A program made the position numbers and the translations under genes. A DNA stretch of 64,000 bases from Microbacterium oxydans (lineage in GTDB: Bacteria; Actinomycetota; Actinomycetes; Actinomycetales; Microbacteriaceae), in NCBI RefSeq assembly GCF_000956525.1, contig NZ_JYIW01000025.1, positions 310,001 to 374,000 of the forward strand. Direction: 5' to 3'. Shown piece after piece: positions 1-7,402 of this stretch; the first letter of the stretch is position 1, and every line of letters starts with the position of its first letter. Below the pieces are notes generated by a model. That model had not been told where the DNA came from, did not search any database, and was given only the letters and a program-made list of their open reading frames with translations.

Positions 1-589
1 GCGCGTCGGCATCGCGCGCGCACTCGCCACGGGGCCTGCGATCCTGCTGGCAGACGAGGCGACCAGTGCGCTCGACCCGCAGACCACGCACGAGGTGCTC
101 GACCTGCTCAAGCGGGTCAACCAGGAACAGGGCGTGACGATCGTCATCATCACCCACGAGATGGACGTCATCCAGACCATCGCGACCAAGGTCGCGGTGA
201 TGGAGCGCGGACGGGTGATCGAGCAGGGTGACGTGTTCGACGTGTTCTCAGCACCGCAGAACCCCGCATCGCAGCGCTTCGTCGGCACGGTCGTGAAGGG
301 CGTGCCGTCACCGGCCGAGCTCGCGGTGCTCCGCGAACGGCACCAGGGGCGCATCGTCACCCTCTCGTTCCGAGACGGCGACTCCTCGCAGGCGCAGGTG
401 TTCCTCGACCTCGCCACAGCGGGGCTCGACTTCGAGCTCGTGTTCGGCGGCATCAACGACATCCGCGGCCGCGCCTTCGGTCACCTGACACTCGCGATCC
501 GCGGAGAGAGCGCTGCGATCGATCGCGCACTCGCCTCGATCGGCGAACGCATCGACGTCACCGAGATCGCGCGAGAGGAGACCCGCTGA
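1..589 (+). CDS. metN: Methionine ABC transporter ATP-binding protein MetN (5' end outside window)
   Basis: This is the C-terminal part of the ATPase that drives methionine import at the inner face of the membrane. The open frame enters from base 2. The first visible residues RVGIARALA follow the missing signature loop, then come the Walker B segment ILLADEAT with the D-loop SALDP, and the H-loop histidine in IITHE. The last 100 or so residues form a NIL regulatory domain, which marks MetN rather than other amino acid ATPases and in the family binds methionine to inhibit transport. About 195 of roughly 340 residues are visible. Its TGA overlaps the ATG of the permease by one base, so the two are translationally coupled. 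Confidence 0.93.
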   Translation, partial: RVGIARALATGPAILLADEATSALDPQTTHEVLDLLKRVNQEQGVTIVIITHEMDVIQTIATKVAVMERGRVIEQGDVFDVFSAPQNPASQRFVGTVVKGVPSPAELAVLRERHQGRIVTLSFRDGDSSQAQVFLDLATAGLDFELVFGGINDIRGRAFGHLTLAIRGESAAIDRALASIGERIDVTEIAREETR

Positions 590-1248
590 TGGATCGTCTG
601 ATCGAACTCGGCCCCGAGTTCTGGGCCGCAGCGCTCGAGACCCTGTACATGACCTCGTTCGCGCTCGTGCTCGGTGGTGTGCTCGGACTCCTGATCGGCA
701 TCATCCTGTACGTCACCCGCCGTGGCGGGCTGCTGCAGAACGCCGTCGTATCGACGATCGCGAACCTCGCCGTGAACTTCTTCCGTCCGATCCCGTTCGT
801 GATCTTCATGGCCGTGGCTCAGCCGTTCGCGCGTGCCGTGGTCGGCGTCGGCATCGGCACCACCGCCGGCGCGTTCATCATCGGTCTCGCCGCGGCCTTC
901 GCGATCGGACGCATCGTCGAGCAGCACCTCGTGTCGGTCTCACCCGGCGTGATCGAGGCCGCCCGCTCGATGGGCGCGGGCCCCTGGCGCATCCTCTTCA
1001 CGGTCGCGATCCCCGAATCGCTCGGACCGCTCATCCTCGGCTACACGTTCATCGTCGTCGCACTCATCGACATGACTGCGATGGCCGGTCTCATCGGCGG
1101 CGGCGGTCTCGGTGCCTTCGCCCAGATCTACGGCTTCCGTCAGTTCGAGCCGGTCGTGATGTGGGCCGCGATCGTGCTGATCGTGGTGTTCGTGCACTTC
1201 GTGCAGCTGCTCGGCACGACGCTGGCGCGCAAGGTCATGCGGCGCTGA
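589..1248 (+). CDS. metI: Methionine ABC transporter permease MetI
   Basis: This 219-residue inner-membrane permease has about five hydrophobic segments. It carries the coupling-loop pattern EAARSMGAGPWRILFTVAIPES near residues 122-144, where the EAA motif contacts the ATPase. Length and sequence style match MetI of the MetNIQ importer. It begins in the TGATG overlap with metN. No substrate-binding lipoprotein MetQ follows; the next gene is on the other strand, so metQ must lie upstream or elsewhere. Confidence 0.93.
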   Translation: MDRLIELGPEFWAAALETLYMTSFALVLGGVLGLLIGIILYVTRRGGLLQNAVVSTIANLAVNFFRPIPFVIFMAVAQPFARAVVGVGIGTTAGAFIIGLAAAFAIGRIVEQHLVSVSPGVIEAARSMGAGPWRILFTVAIPESLGPLILGYTFIVVALIDMTAMAGLIGGGGLGAFAQIYGFRQFEPVVMWAAIVLIVVFVHFVQLLGTTLARKVMRR

Positions 1249-1257
1249 CCCTTCGAC

Positions 1258-1305
1258 GGGCTCAGGGACCCAAAGGGGCTCAGGGACCCAAAGGGGCTCA
1301 GGGAG
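1258..1305. repeat. 18-bp tandem repeat (2.7 copies) between convergent genes
   Basis: The unit GGGCTCAGGGACCCAAAG occurs twice without change (1258-1275 and 1276-1293), followed by a 12-base partial copy (1294-1305). It lies just after metI and runs into the 3' end of the pseudouridine synthase gene, whose stop codon (TCA on the plus strand, 1298-1300) is inside the partial copy. The leading CTTCGACGGGCTCAGG resembles interspersed intergenic elements common in Microbacteriaceae, which is a recollection and not a search result. Confidence 0.85.
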
Positions 1306-2236
1306 CCTCCTGGAGGGAGCGGGTCGTGGTGAACACCCGTTCCGCGCCGCTGATCGGATCGGTGAAGCGGAGCTCCCGAGCCAGCAGCTGCATGGGATGG
1401 TCGAAATCATCGGGCAGTTCGCCGCGCAGCTCGGGGTAGAACGGGTCGTTCAGAATGCCGATGCCGAGCGCCGCGAGATGCACCCGCAGCTGATGCATCT
1501 TGCCGCTGTGCGGGCGCAGCAGCGTGTGCACGACCCGGTCGTCGGCCCGCAGGAATTCGATCAGCGTCTCCGCATTCGGCTCGCGCACATCGTCGACCTG
1601 CACCCGCAGCTCGGCGCGGTCCTTCCGGATGTGATTGCGGTAGACGATCGGGAACGGCCGGCCGCCGACCGCGGGAGCCGCGGCATCCCATCCCTCTGGC
1701 AGCGCAGACACCGCCTCGTACACCTTCTGCACCTGACGGTTCTCGAACAGCAGCTGATATGCGCCGCGCGTCGCAGGACGCGTCGAGAACATGAGCAGAC
1801 CGGCAGTCGCCCTGTCGAGGCGGTGGATCGGTGCGAGCTCGTCGTTGTCGAGCAGACGACGCAGCCGGATCAGGGCGGAGTTCTGCAGGAACTTCCCTCC
1901 GGGGATCGTCGGCAGGAAGTGCGGCTTGTCGACGACGAGGAGGTGCTCGTCCTGGTGCAGGATCTCGATCTCGAACGGGATGTGCCGGTCCACCGGCGGG
2001 TCACGGTAGTACCAGACGAACTCCTCGACGCCGAGTGGCGTATCGCCGGCGAGGGGGCGGCCGTCATGCGCGACGACCTCACCGCGGTCGAAGCGCTGGA
2101 GCAGCTGGTCGGGATCGAGATGGAAGAAGCGCTCGGTCATGTAGGCGGCCACGGTCGGCCACGGGCCCGACATCGGCACCCGCAGGCGGGTCGCCCCGAC
2201 TCCATCGCGGACCGGGAGCGGCGAGGGCATGCCCAT
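1298..2236 (-). CDS. RluA-family RNA pseudouridine synthase
   Basis: The 312-residue protein belongs to the RluA/RluC/RluD group that isomerises uridine to pseudouridine in rRNA or tRNA. The catalytic aspartate lies in HRLDRATAGLLMF (about residues 139-151), and the substrate-loop sequence VVDKPHFLPTIPGG (about 99-112) precedes it. The N-terminal 80 residues may form an S4-like region (LLQRFDRGEV), though I see it only weakly. The start ATG overlaps the stop of the MarR gene as ATGA, which supports this start and co-translation with the regulator. The RNA target cannot be told from sequence alone. The 3' end is covered by the 18-bp tandem repeat. Confidence 0.88.
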   Translation of the reverse strand: MGMPSPLPVRDGVGATRLRVPMSGPWPTVAAYMTERFFHLDPDQLLQRFDRGEVVAHDGRPLAGDTPLGVEEFVWYYRDPPVDRHIPFEIEILHQDEHLLVVDKPHFLPTIPGGKFLQNSALIRLRRLLDNDELAPIHRLDRATAGLLMFSTRPATRGAYQLLFENRQVQKVYEAVSALPEGWDAAAPAVGGRPFPIVYRNHIRKDRAELRVQVDDVREPNAETLIEFLRADDRVVHTLLRPHSGKMHQLRVHLAALGIGILNDPFYPELRGELPDDFDHPMQLLARELRFTDPISGAERVFTTTRSLQEAP

Positions 2237-2730
2237 CAGGCGTCGAAGCTCAGGCTCAGTTTGCGGAGCAGACCGGCCAGACGGTCACGGTCTCCGCGCG
2301 AGAGCGCCTGCAGCAGGTCGGCCTCGACGTCGACGAGGCGTGTGATCGCGGCGTCCACCCGGATCCTGCCGTCGTCGGTGAGCGTCACGAGCACGCTGCG
2401 CCCGTCGTCAGGGTCGGCCTCGCGTCGCACGAAGCGGCGGCCGACGAGCCGGTCGATGCGGTTCGTCATGGTGCCGCTCGACACGAGCGTCTGCTGCAGC
2501 AGCTGCTTGGGGGACAGCTGGAACGGCGAGCCGGCGCGGCGCAGCGCCGACAGCACGTCCCACTCCCACGGCTCCAGGTCGCTGCGACGGAAGACATCGC
2601 GACGTGCGCGGTCGAGGTGACGGGAGAGCCGGTCCATGCGCGACAGCACCTCGAGGGGCGAGAAGTCGAGGTCGGGGCGTTGCGTGTTCCACGCGCCGAC
2701 GATCCGATCGACCTCGTCCGTTGCGCTCAT
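2236..2730 (-). CDS. MarR-family transcriptional regulator
   Basis: This 164-residue winged-helix protein has the MarR core: a dimerisation helix, a recognition region around LSPKQLLQQTLVSSGTMTNR (about residues 77-96) and a wing with RREADPDDGRSVLVTLTDDG (about 106-125). The DPDDGR motif is diagnostic of the family. It is the first gene of a two-gene unit with the pseudouridine synthase. The hexamer GATAAT lies six bases before its ATG, so the mRNA is probably leaderless. No ligand can be named. Its targets may include its own promoter. Confidence 0.9.
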   Translation of the reverse strand: MSATDEVDRIVGAWNTQRPDLDFSPLEVLSRMDRLSRHLDRARRDVFRRSDLEPWEWDVLSALRRAGSPFQLSPKQLLQQTLVSSGTMTNRIDRLVGRRFVRREADPDDGRSVLVTLTDDGRIRVDAAITRLVDVEADLLQALSRGDRDRLAGLLRKLSLSFDA

Positions 2731-2736
2731 CCGTTC

Positions 2737-2742
2737 ATTATC
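2737..2742 (-). promoter_or_regulatory. Putative -10 element (GATAAT) for leaderless MarR mRNA
   Basis: On the minus strand GATAAT is followed by GAACGG and then the ATG at 2730. Six bases between a -10 hexamer and the start codon place the transcription start at or next to the A of ATG. No Shine-Dalgarno sequence is present. Confidence 0.5.
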
Positions 2743-2758
2743 GCGTGCGGGGGCGGGA

Positions 2759-3238
2759 TCAGGCGACGGAGGAGTCGTCGAGCGACCGCGTCATGAAGGT
2801 GCTGAGCGGGTCAGGGAGGTAGCGGCCGAACGCTTCGCACTCCCGGAACCCCGCGCTGGCGTACAGCCGACGGGCCGGGATGAAGAAGTCCATGCTCCCC
2901 GTCTCGAGCGAGAGTCGATGGATGCCGCGGGCGGTGGCATCCGCGATCAGGAACTCGAGCATGGCCCGCGCGAGTCCGCGTCCGCGGTGCGCCGGATCGG
3001 TGCGCATCGACTTGAGCTCCTCATGCCCGTCCCCGACCGTGGCGAGCGCCCCGGTCGCGATCGGATGTCCGCCCTCCATCGTGGCGAACAGTCGGACGCC
3101 CGGCACGAGCAGACGTTCGAAGGGCAGCGCATGCCGGCTCTCCGGCGGGGCGGTCCCCTCCATGTCCTGGTGGTGCGCGACGAGGAATGCCGCCAGCTCC
3201 GGCTCGGCGGTCTCGATGCGTTCGATGACGGTGTCCAC
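2759..3238 (-). CDS. GNAT-family N-acetyltransferase
   Basis: This 159-residue enzyme transfers an acyl group from acyl-CoA to an unidentified amine. The acetyl-CoA pyrophosphate loop is MRTDPAHRGRGLARAM (about residues 78-93), matching the Q/RxxGxG/A pattern of the superfamily, and the C-terminal strand has FFIPARRLYASAGF. The start is GTG at 3238. GGAG lies only two bases upstream and GATGAT lies six bases upstream, so the initiation mode is uncertain. It stands alone between the MarR pair and the tRNA. Confidence 0.85.
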   Translation of the reverse strand: MDTVIERIETAEPELAAFLVAHHQDMEGTAPPESRHALPFERLLVPGVRLFATMEGGHPIATGALATVGDGHEELKSMRTDPAHRGRGLARAMLEFLIADATARGIHRLSLETGSMDFFIPARRLYASAGFRECEAFGRYLPDPLSTFMTRSLDDSSVA

Positions 3239-3361
3239 GGCTCCATCATCTCCGGCTCGTGTTTCGCGCGGATGTCGACGCCTGCACGGGTTTCGTCGTC
3301 ACGCCGGGCAGCAGACCCCGGCCATGGCAGAATTGACCGGTGGCGTCCTCGGGCGCTGCGG

Positions 3362-3433
3362 TCCGCCGTGGTGTAATGGCAGCACGACAGCCTTTGGAGC
3401 TGTGAGGTCTAGGTTCGAGTCCTGGCGGCGGAG
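3362..3433 (+). tRNA. tRNA-Gln (anticodon TTG)
   Basis: The 72-base cloverleaf can be folded by eye. The acceptor stem is TCCGCCG/CGGCGGA. The anticodon stem ACAGC/GCTGT encloses the loop CTTTGGA with anticodon TTG. The T arm is CTAGG-TTCGAGT-CCTGG, and the discriminator is G. The CCA tail is not encoded: C then the glmU ATG follow immediately. The encoded end therefore implies trimming by RNase Z and CCA addition. Confidence 0.95.
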
Positions 3434-3434
3434 C

Positions 3435-4865
3435 ATGACAGAGAACAGTCTCGCCATCATCATCCTCGCAGCGGGCCAGGGCACTCGCATGAAGTCGCGG
3501 CTTCCGAAGGTGCTGCACGCGATCGGCGGGCGTCCTCTCGTCGGACACGTGCTGACCACCGCAGGACGCCTCAGCGCAGCCCACATCGAGGTCGTGGTGC
3601 GGCACGAGCGCGACCAGGTCGTCGCGGCCCTCGCCGCGGACTACCCGCACGCCGTGTTCATCGATCAGGACGATGTGCCAGGAACCGGACGTGCCGTGCA
3701 GGTCGCGGTCGACGCGCTTCCGGCCGAGTTCGATGGGGATGTGCTCGTGCTCTCCGGCGACTGCCCGCTGGCGGATGCCGACACGCTCTCGGCGTTCCTC
3801 GCCGAGCACCGCGCCTCCGGCGCCCCGGCCACGCTGATGACGGCGGTGGTCGACGATCCTCGCGGGTACGGGCGGGTCATCCGCGATGCAGACGGCGGCG
3901 TCGATCGCATCGTCGAGCAGAAGGACGCGAACGACGACGAGGCAGCGGTCCGCGAGATCAACGCCGGCATGTACGTGTTCCGGGCGGCGACGCTGCGCAC
4001 GTACCTGCCCGAGGTCGGCGTCGACAACGCGCAGCGCGAGATGTACCTCACCGACGTCCCTGGACTCCTGCGTCGCGACGGCGACCGCGTCGCGGCATCC
4101 GTCGTCTCCGACGTCACCGTCACCTATGGCGTGAACGACCGGGCGCAGCTCGCCGAGGTCGGCCGCCTGCTCAACGCCCGCATCGTCAAGCGCTGGCAGC
4201 TCGAGGGCGTCACGGTCATCGACCCCGCGACCACCTGGATCGACGACGACGCGACCCTGGCGCCCGACGTCACGGTGCTGCCGAACACGCACATCCTGCG
4301 CGCGACCACGATCGGGGAGGGCGCCATCATCGGTCCGGACACCACGCTCGTCGACTGCGAGGTGGGGGAGGACGCGATCGTCCGCCGCACCGACGCGACG
4401 CTCGCCGTGATCGGCGCAGAGGCGACGGTCGGACCGTTCTCGTTCCTCCGCCCCGGCACCGTGCTCGGCGCGAGGGGCAAGATCGGCGCCTACGTCGAGA
4501 CCAAGAACGCCGAGATCGGCGAGGGCAGCAAGGTCCCGCACCTCTCGTACGTCGGGGACGCCACCATCGGCCGCGGCGTGAACCTCGGAGCGAGCACGAT
4601 CACAGCGAACTACGACGACGTCAACAAGCACCGGACCGTCATCGAGGACGAGGTGCACACCGGCTCGCACACGACCCTCGTCGCGCCCGTTAGGCTGGGT
4701 GCTGGCGCGAAGACCGGCGCCGGTGCCGTCGTCCGGAAGGACGTCCCCGCCGGAGCTCTGGCCATGACCGTCGCGCCTCAGCGCAACATCGACGGCTGGG
4801 TCGAGAAGAACAGAGCAGGAACGGGTGCGGCGGACGCCGCAGCCAAGGAACGATCGGCGGAATAG
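3435..4865 (+). CDS. glmU: Bifunctional UDP-GlcNAc pyrophosphorylase / glucosamine-1-phosphate acetyltransferase GlmU
   Basis: The 476-residue enzyme makes UDP-N-acetylglucosamine for peptidoglycan in two steps. The N-terminal uridylyltransferase domain has LAAGQGTRMKS (about residues 11-21) and the sugar-binding ending near residue 240. The C-terminal half is a left-handed beta helix of hexapeptide repeats with the acetyltransferase region YVETKNAEIG and NYDDVNKHRT. The ATG at 3435 starts two bases after the tRNA-Gln discriminator, so there is no room for an untranslated leader once the tRNA is cut out. Longer open frame upstream runs through the tRNA and is not coding. prs follows 7 bases downstream. 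Confidence 0.96.
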   Translation: MTENSLAIIILAAGQGTRMKSRLPKVLHAIGGRPLVGHVLTTAGRLSAAHIEVVVRHERDQVVAALAADYPHAVFIDQDDVPGTGRAVQVAVDALPAEFDGDVLVLSGDCPLADADTLSAFLAEHRASGAPATLMTAVVDDPRGYGRVIRDADGGVDRIVEQKDANDDEAAVREINAGMYVFRAATLRTYLPEVGVDNAQREMYLTDVPGLLRRDGDRVAASVVSDVTVTYGVNDRAQLAEVGRLLNARIVKRWQLEGVTVIDPATTWIDDDATLAPDVTVLPNTHILRATTIGEGAIIGPDTTLVDCEVGEDAIVRRTDATLAVIGAEATVGPFSFLRPGTVLGARGKIGAYVETKNAEIGEGSKVPHLSYVGDATIGRGVNLGASTITANYDDVNKHRTVIEDEVHTGSHTTLVAPVRLGAGAKTGAGAVVRKDVPAGALAMTVAPQRNIDGWVEKNRAGTGAADAAAKERSAE

Positions 4866-4872
4866 GCGAACC

Positions 4873-5907
4873 ATGGCGCGCAAGAAGAAGACGGTCGAAC
4901 TGGATCGCGACAACGGTATCGCCCCGGGTCTCGTCGCCAAGACGAAGAAGCGGCTCGTCGTCGCCGGCGGGCGCTCGCACCCGCAGCTGCTCGCCGATGT
5001 GGCGGCATCCCTCGGCACCGAGATCGCTCCGACCGAGCACCGCACCTTCGCCTCCGGCGAGATCTACGCTCGCTTCGACGTGTCGATCCGAGGCTGCGAC
5101 CTCTTCCTCATCCAGACCTTCGGCGAGCCGGTCAACGAGTGGCTCATGGAGACGCTCATCATGATCGATGCCGCCAAGCGCGCATCGGCCAAGCGGATCA
5201 CCGTCGTCGCTCCGTACTATCCCTATTCGCGCCAGGACAAGAAGGGCCGAGGACGCGAGCCGATCAGCGCCCGCCTCGTCGCCGACCTGCTGAAGACCGC
5301 TGGCGCTGACCGCGTCATGAGCGTCGACCTGCACGCCGCGCAGATCCAGGGATTCTTCGACGGCCCCGTCGACCACCTCTTCGCCAAGCCCGTGCTGCTG
5401 GACTACTTCAAGCGCACGCTGAGCCCCGCCGACCGAGAGATCCTCACGGTCGTCTCGCCCGACATGGGCCGCGTCCGTGTGGCCGACACCTGGTCGGACA
5501 GCCTCGGCGCCCCGCTCGCGATCATCCACAAGCGCCGCGACCCGAAGGTCGCCAACCAGGTCTCGGTGCACGAGATCGTCGGCACCGTCGCTGGACGCAC
5601 CTGCCTCCTCGTCGACGACATGATCGACACCGGTGGCACGATCGTCAAGGCCGCGCAGGCGCTGAAGGCTGCCGGCGCGCACCGCGTCATCGTCGCGGCC
5701 ACGCACGCGATCTTCAGCGACCCGGCATCCGAGCGTCTGCAGGACGCCTCGATCGACGAGGTCGTCATCACCGACACGATCCCGCTCACCGAGTCGCGTC
5801 GCTGGGACAACCTGACGATCCTGCCGATCGCCCCGCTGCTCGCCCGTGCGATCCACGAGGTCTTCGAGGACGGCTCGGTCACGAGCATGTTCGGCGGCGA
5901 CGCCTGA
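4873..5907 (+). CDS. prs: Ribose-phosphate pyrophosphokinase (PRPP synthetase)
   Basis: This enzyme makes phosphoribosyl pyrophosphate from ribose 5-phosphate and ATP for purine, pyrimidine, histidine, tryptophan and NAD synthesis. The 344-residue protein has the ATP/flexible-loop segment YYPYSRQDKKGRGREP, the SVDLHAAQIQGFF region, and the PRPP-binding loop LLVDDMIDTGGT. Start: ATG at 4873, giving the lysine-rich MARKKKTVEL N-terminus, seven bases after the glmU stop. An in-frame start further upstream would overlap glmU and is unlikely. The glmU-prs pair is a common actinobacterial and Gram-positive arrangement. Confidence 0.95.
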   Translation: MARKKKTVELDRDNGIAPGLVAKTKKRLVVAGGRSHPQLLADVAASLGTEIAPTEHRTFASGEIYARFDVSIRGCDLFLIQTFGEPVNEWLMETLIMIDAAKRASAKRITVVAPYYPYSRQDKKGRGREPISARLVADLLKTAGADRVMSVDLHAAQIQGFFDGPVDHLFAKPVLLDYFKRTLSPADREILTVVSPDMGRVRVADTWSDSLGAPLAIIHKRRDPKVANQVSVHEIVGTVAGRTCLLVDDMIDTGGTIVKAAQALKAAGAHRVIVAATHAIFSDPASERLQDASIDEVVITDTIPLTESRRWDNLTILPIAPLLARAIHEVFEDGSVTSMFGGDA

Positions 5908-6002
5908 CCAACGCATCGCGTGAGCACAGCCCGCGCATAGGACCTGTCCGTACGGTCGATTCAACGACATACAGTTGTCCCGAACAGAGCCGGAGGACCA
6001 CC

Positions 6003-6476
6003 ATGATCCGCACGACCGTACCGACCGCTGTCCGCAAGAGCTCCGCGATCGTCGGCATCGCCGGGCTCCTCGTCCTGGCAGGATGCTCCGGCACCGCCGA
6101 CGCCGAGGCGACGTCGAAGACCGGCGACACCGGCACGAGCAGCACCGGATCCACGTCGGGCTCGGATGCCGCCGCCGGCACATACGCCGACGGCACCTAC
6201 ACCGCCGACGGCTCGTACCAGACGCCCGAGACGGTCGAGGAGATCTCGGTCACGCTGACCCTCGCGGACGGCGTGGTGACCGACGTCGAGGTGACCGGCG
6301 ATCCGAAGGCACCGGAGACCACCCGCTATCAGGGCGAGTTCATCGACGGCATCGCCGCCGAGGTCGTCGGGAAGCCGATCGACGACCTGAAGGTCAGCCG
6401 CGTCGCCGGCTCCTCGCTCACGAGCGGCGGATTCAACACCGCCGTCGAGTCGATCAAGGAGCAGGCTGCCGCCTGA
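6003..6476 (+). CDS. FMN-binding domain lipoprotein
   Basis: This 157-residue exported lipoprotein has a lipobox LAGC ending near residue 29, a Ser/Thr/Gly-rich linker to about residue 60, then a single FMN-binding domain. In this family ApbE attaches FMN to a Thr or Ser in a motif like SGATxTS. Here the corresponding stretch is AGSSLTSGGFN, so Ser would occupy the usual Thr position. GGAGG lies seven bases before the ATG. ApbE is encoded 10 bases downstream and a membrane flavo-oxidoreductase follows, so it is probably the extracytoplasmic electron acceptor or carrier of that set. Confidence 0.88.
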   Translation: MIRTTVPTAVRKSSAIVGIAGLLVLAGCSGTADAEATSKTGDTGTSSTGSTSGSDAAAGTYADGTYTADGSYQTPETVEEISVTLTLADGVVTDVEVTGDPKAPETTRYQGEFIDGIAAEVVGKPIDDLKVSRVAGSSLTSGGFNTAVESIKEQAAA

Positions 6477-6485
6477 CGCCCGATC

Positions 6486-7355
6486 ATGGCGACCTGGCAG
6501 TTCGACGCGATCGGCACACGCTGGGAGATCGAGAGCCCGACCGAGCTGACCGCTGAGGTGCGGGACGTCGTGACGGCCGAGATCGAGCGGTTCGATCGGG
6601 AGTGGTCGCGGTTCCGTGACGACTCCGACGTGACGAGACTCGGACGATCAGGTGGCGTGCTCCGCTCCCCGGATGCCGCGCCGATGCTCGACGCGTACCG
6701 TGAGCTCTCCGCGGCGACCGCCGGCGCGGTCAATCCGCTCGTCGGCGAGAGCCTCGAGGCCCTCGGCTACGACGCCGGCTACTCGCTCATCGCGGCTGAG
6801 CCGGTGGCGGCACCGGTGGCGTGGCGGGAACGGGTCTCGTGGGATGACTCGGGCGCCGCGGCATCCGCGCCTGCGCTGCTCGATGTCGGGGCGCTCGGCA
6901 AGGGGCGACTCGTCGACCTCGTGTTCGACGCCCTCGACCAGGTTCCAGGCGACGTGGTGGTGGATGCCGGTGGTGACATGCGGTTCCGTGGCGCCGCCGC
7001 CCGAGTCGCCCTCGAGCATCCCTACGACCAGACCAGGGCGATCGGCGTCTTCACGGTGCAGAACGGGGCGTTGTGCGCGTCCGCGACCAACAGGCGCGCC
7101 TGGGGTGACGGACTGCATCACGTGCTCGATGCCCGCACCGGCGTGCCGGTGCGCACCTGGGCCGCGACCTGGGCGCTTGCGCCGGACGCGATGCGGGCGG
7201 ATGCCGTCGCCACCGCCCTGTTCTTCGACGGTGGCCCTGAGCTCGCCGCCGACTGGGGCGTCGAGTGGGTGCGCATGTCGACCGATGGACGCGTGCAGCG
7301 GTCGCCGGGCTGCACCGCCGAGCTGTTCCTGGCCGACGCAGCCCCACGACGCTGA
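6486..7355 (+). CDS. apbE: FAD:protein FMN transferase ApbE
   Basis: The 289-residue enzyme transfers FMN from FAD to a Ser/Thr of partner proteins. Family marks are the N-terminal GTRWEIE, the segment LDVGALGKGRLVD (about residues 135-147), the metal and FAD site VVVDAGGDMRFRG (about 157-169) and the C-terminal DAMRADAVATALF. No lipobox or signal peptide is visible, so this copy would be cytoplasmic as annotated, unlike many exported ApbE proteins. It lies between its likely substrate and the NqrB/RnfD-like protein. Confidence 0.92.
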   Translation: MATWQFDAIGTRWEIESPTELTAEVRDVVTAEIERFDREWSRFRDDSDVTRLGRSGGVLRSPDAAPMLDAYRELSAATAGAVNPLVGESLEALGYDAGYSLIAAEPVAAPVAWRERVSWDDSGAAASAPALLDVGALGKGRLVDLVFDALDQVPGDVVVDAGGDMRFRGAAARVALEHPYDQTRAIGVFTVQNGALCASATNRRAWGDGLHHVLDARTGVPVRTWAATWALAPDAMRADAVATALFFDGGPELAADWGVEWVRMSTDGRVQRSPGCTAELFLADAAPRR

Positions 7356-7402
7356 GCGCCGGCGACCAGCACACCAGAAGCACGACGAGAGAGAGTGACA
7401 CC

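Noticed and set aside
1258..1305. CRISPR-like array
   Set aside because: Units are directly adjacent without spacers and only 2.7 copies exist; no cas genes are present.
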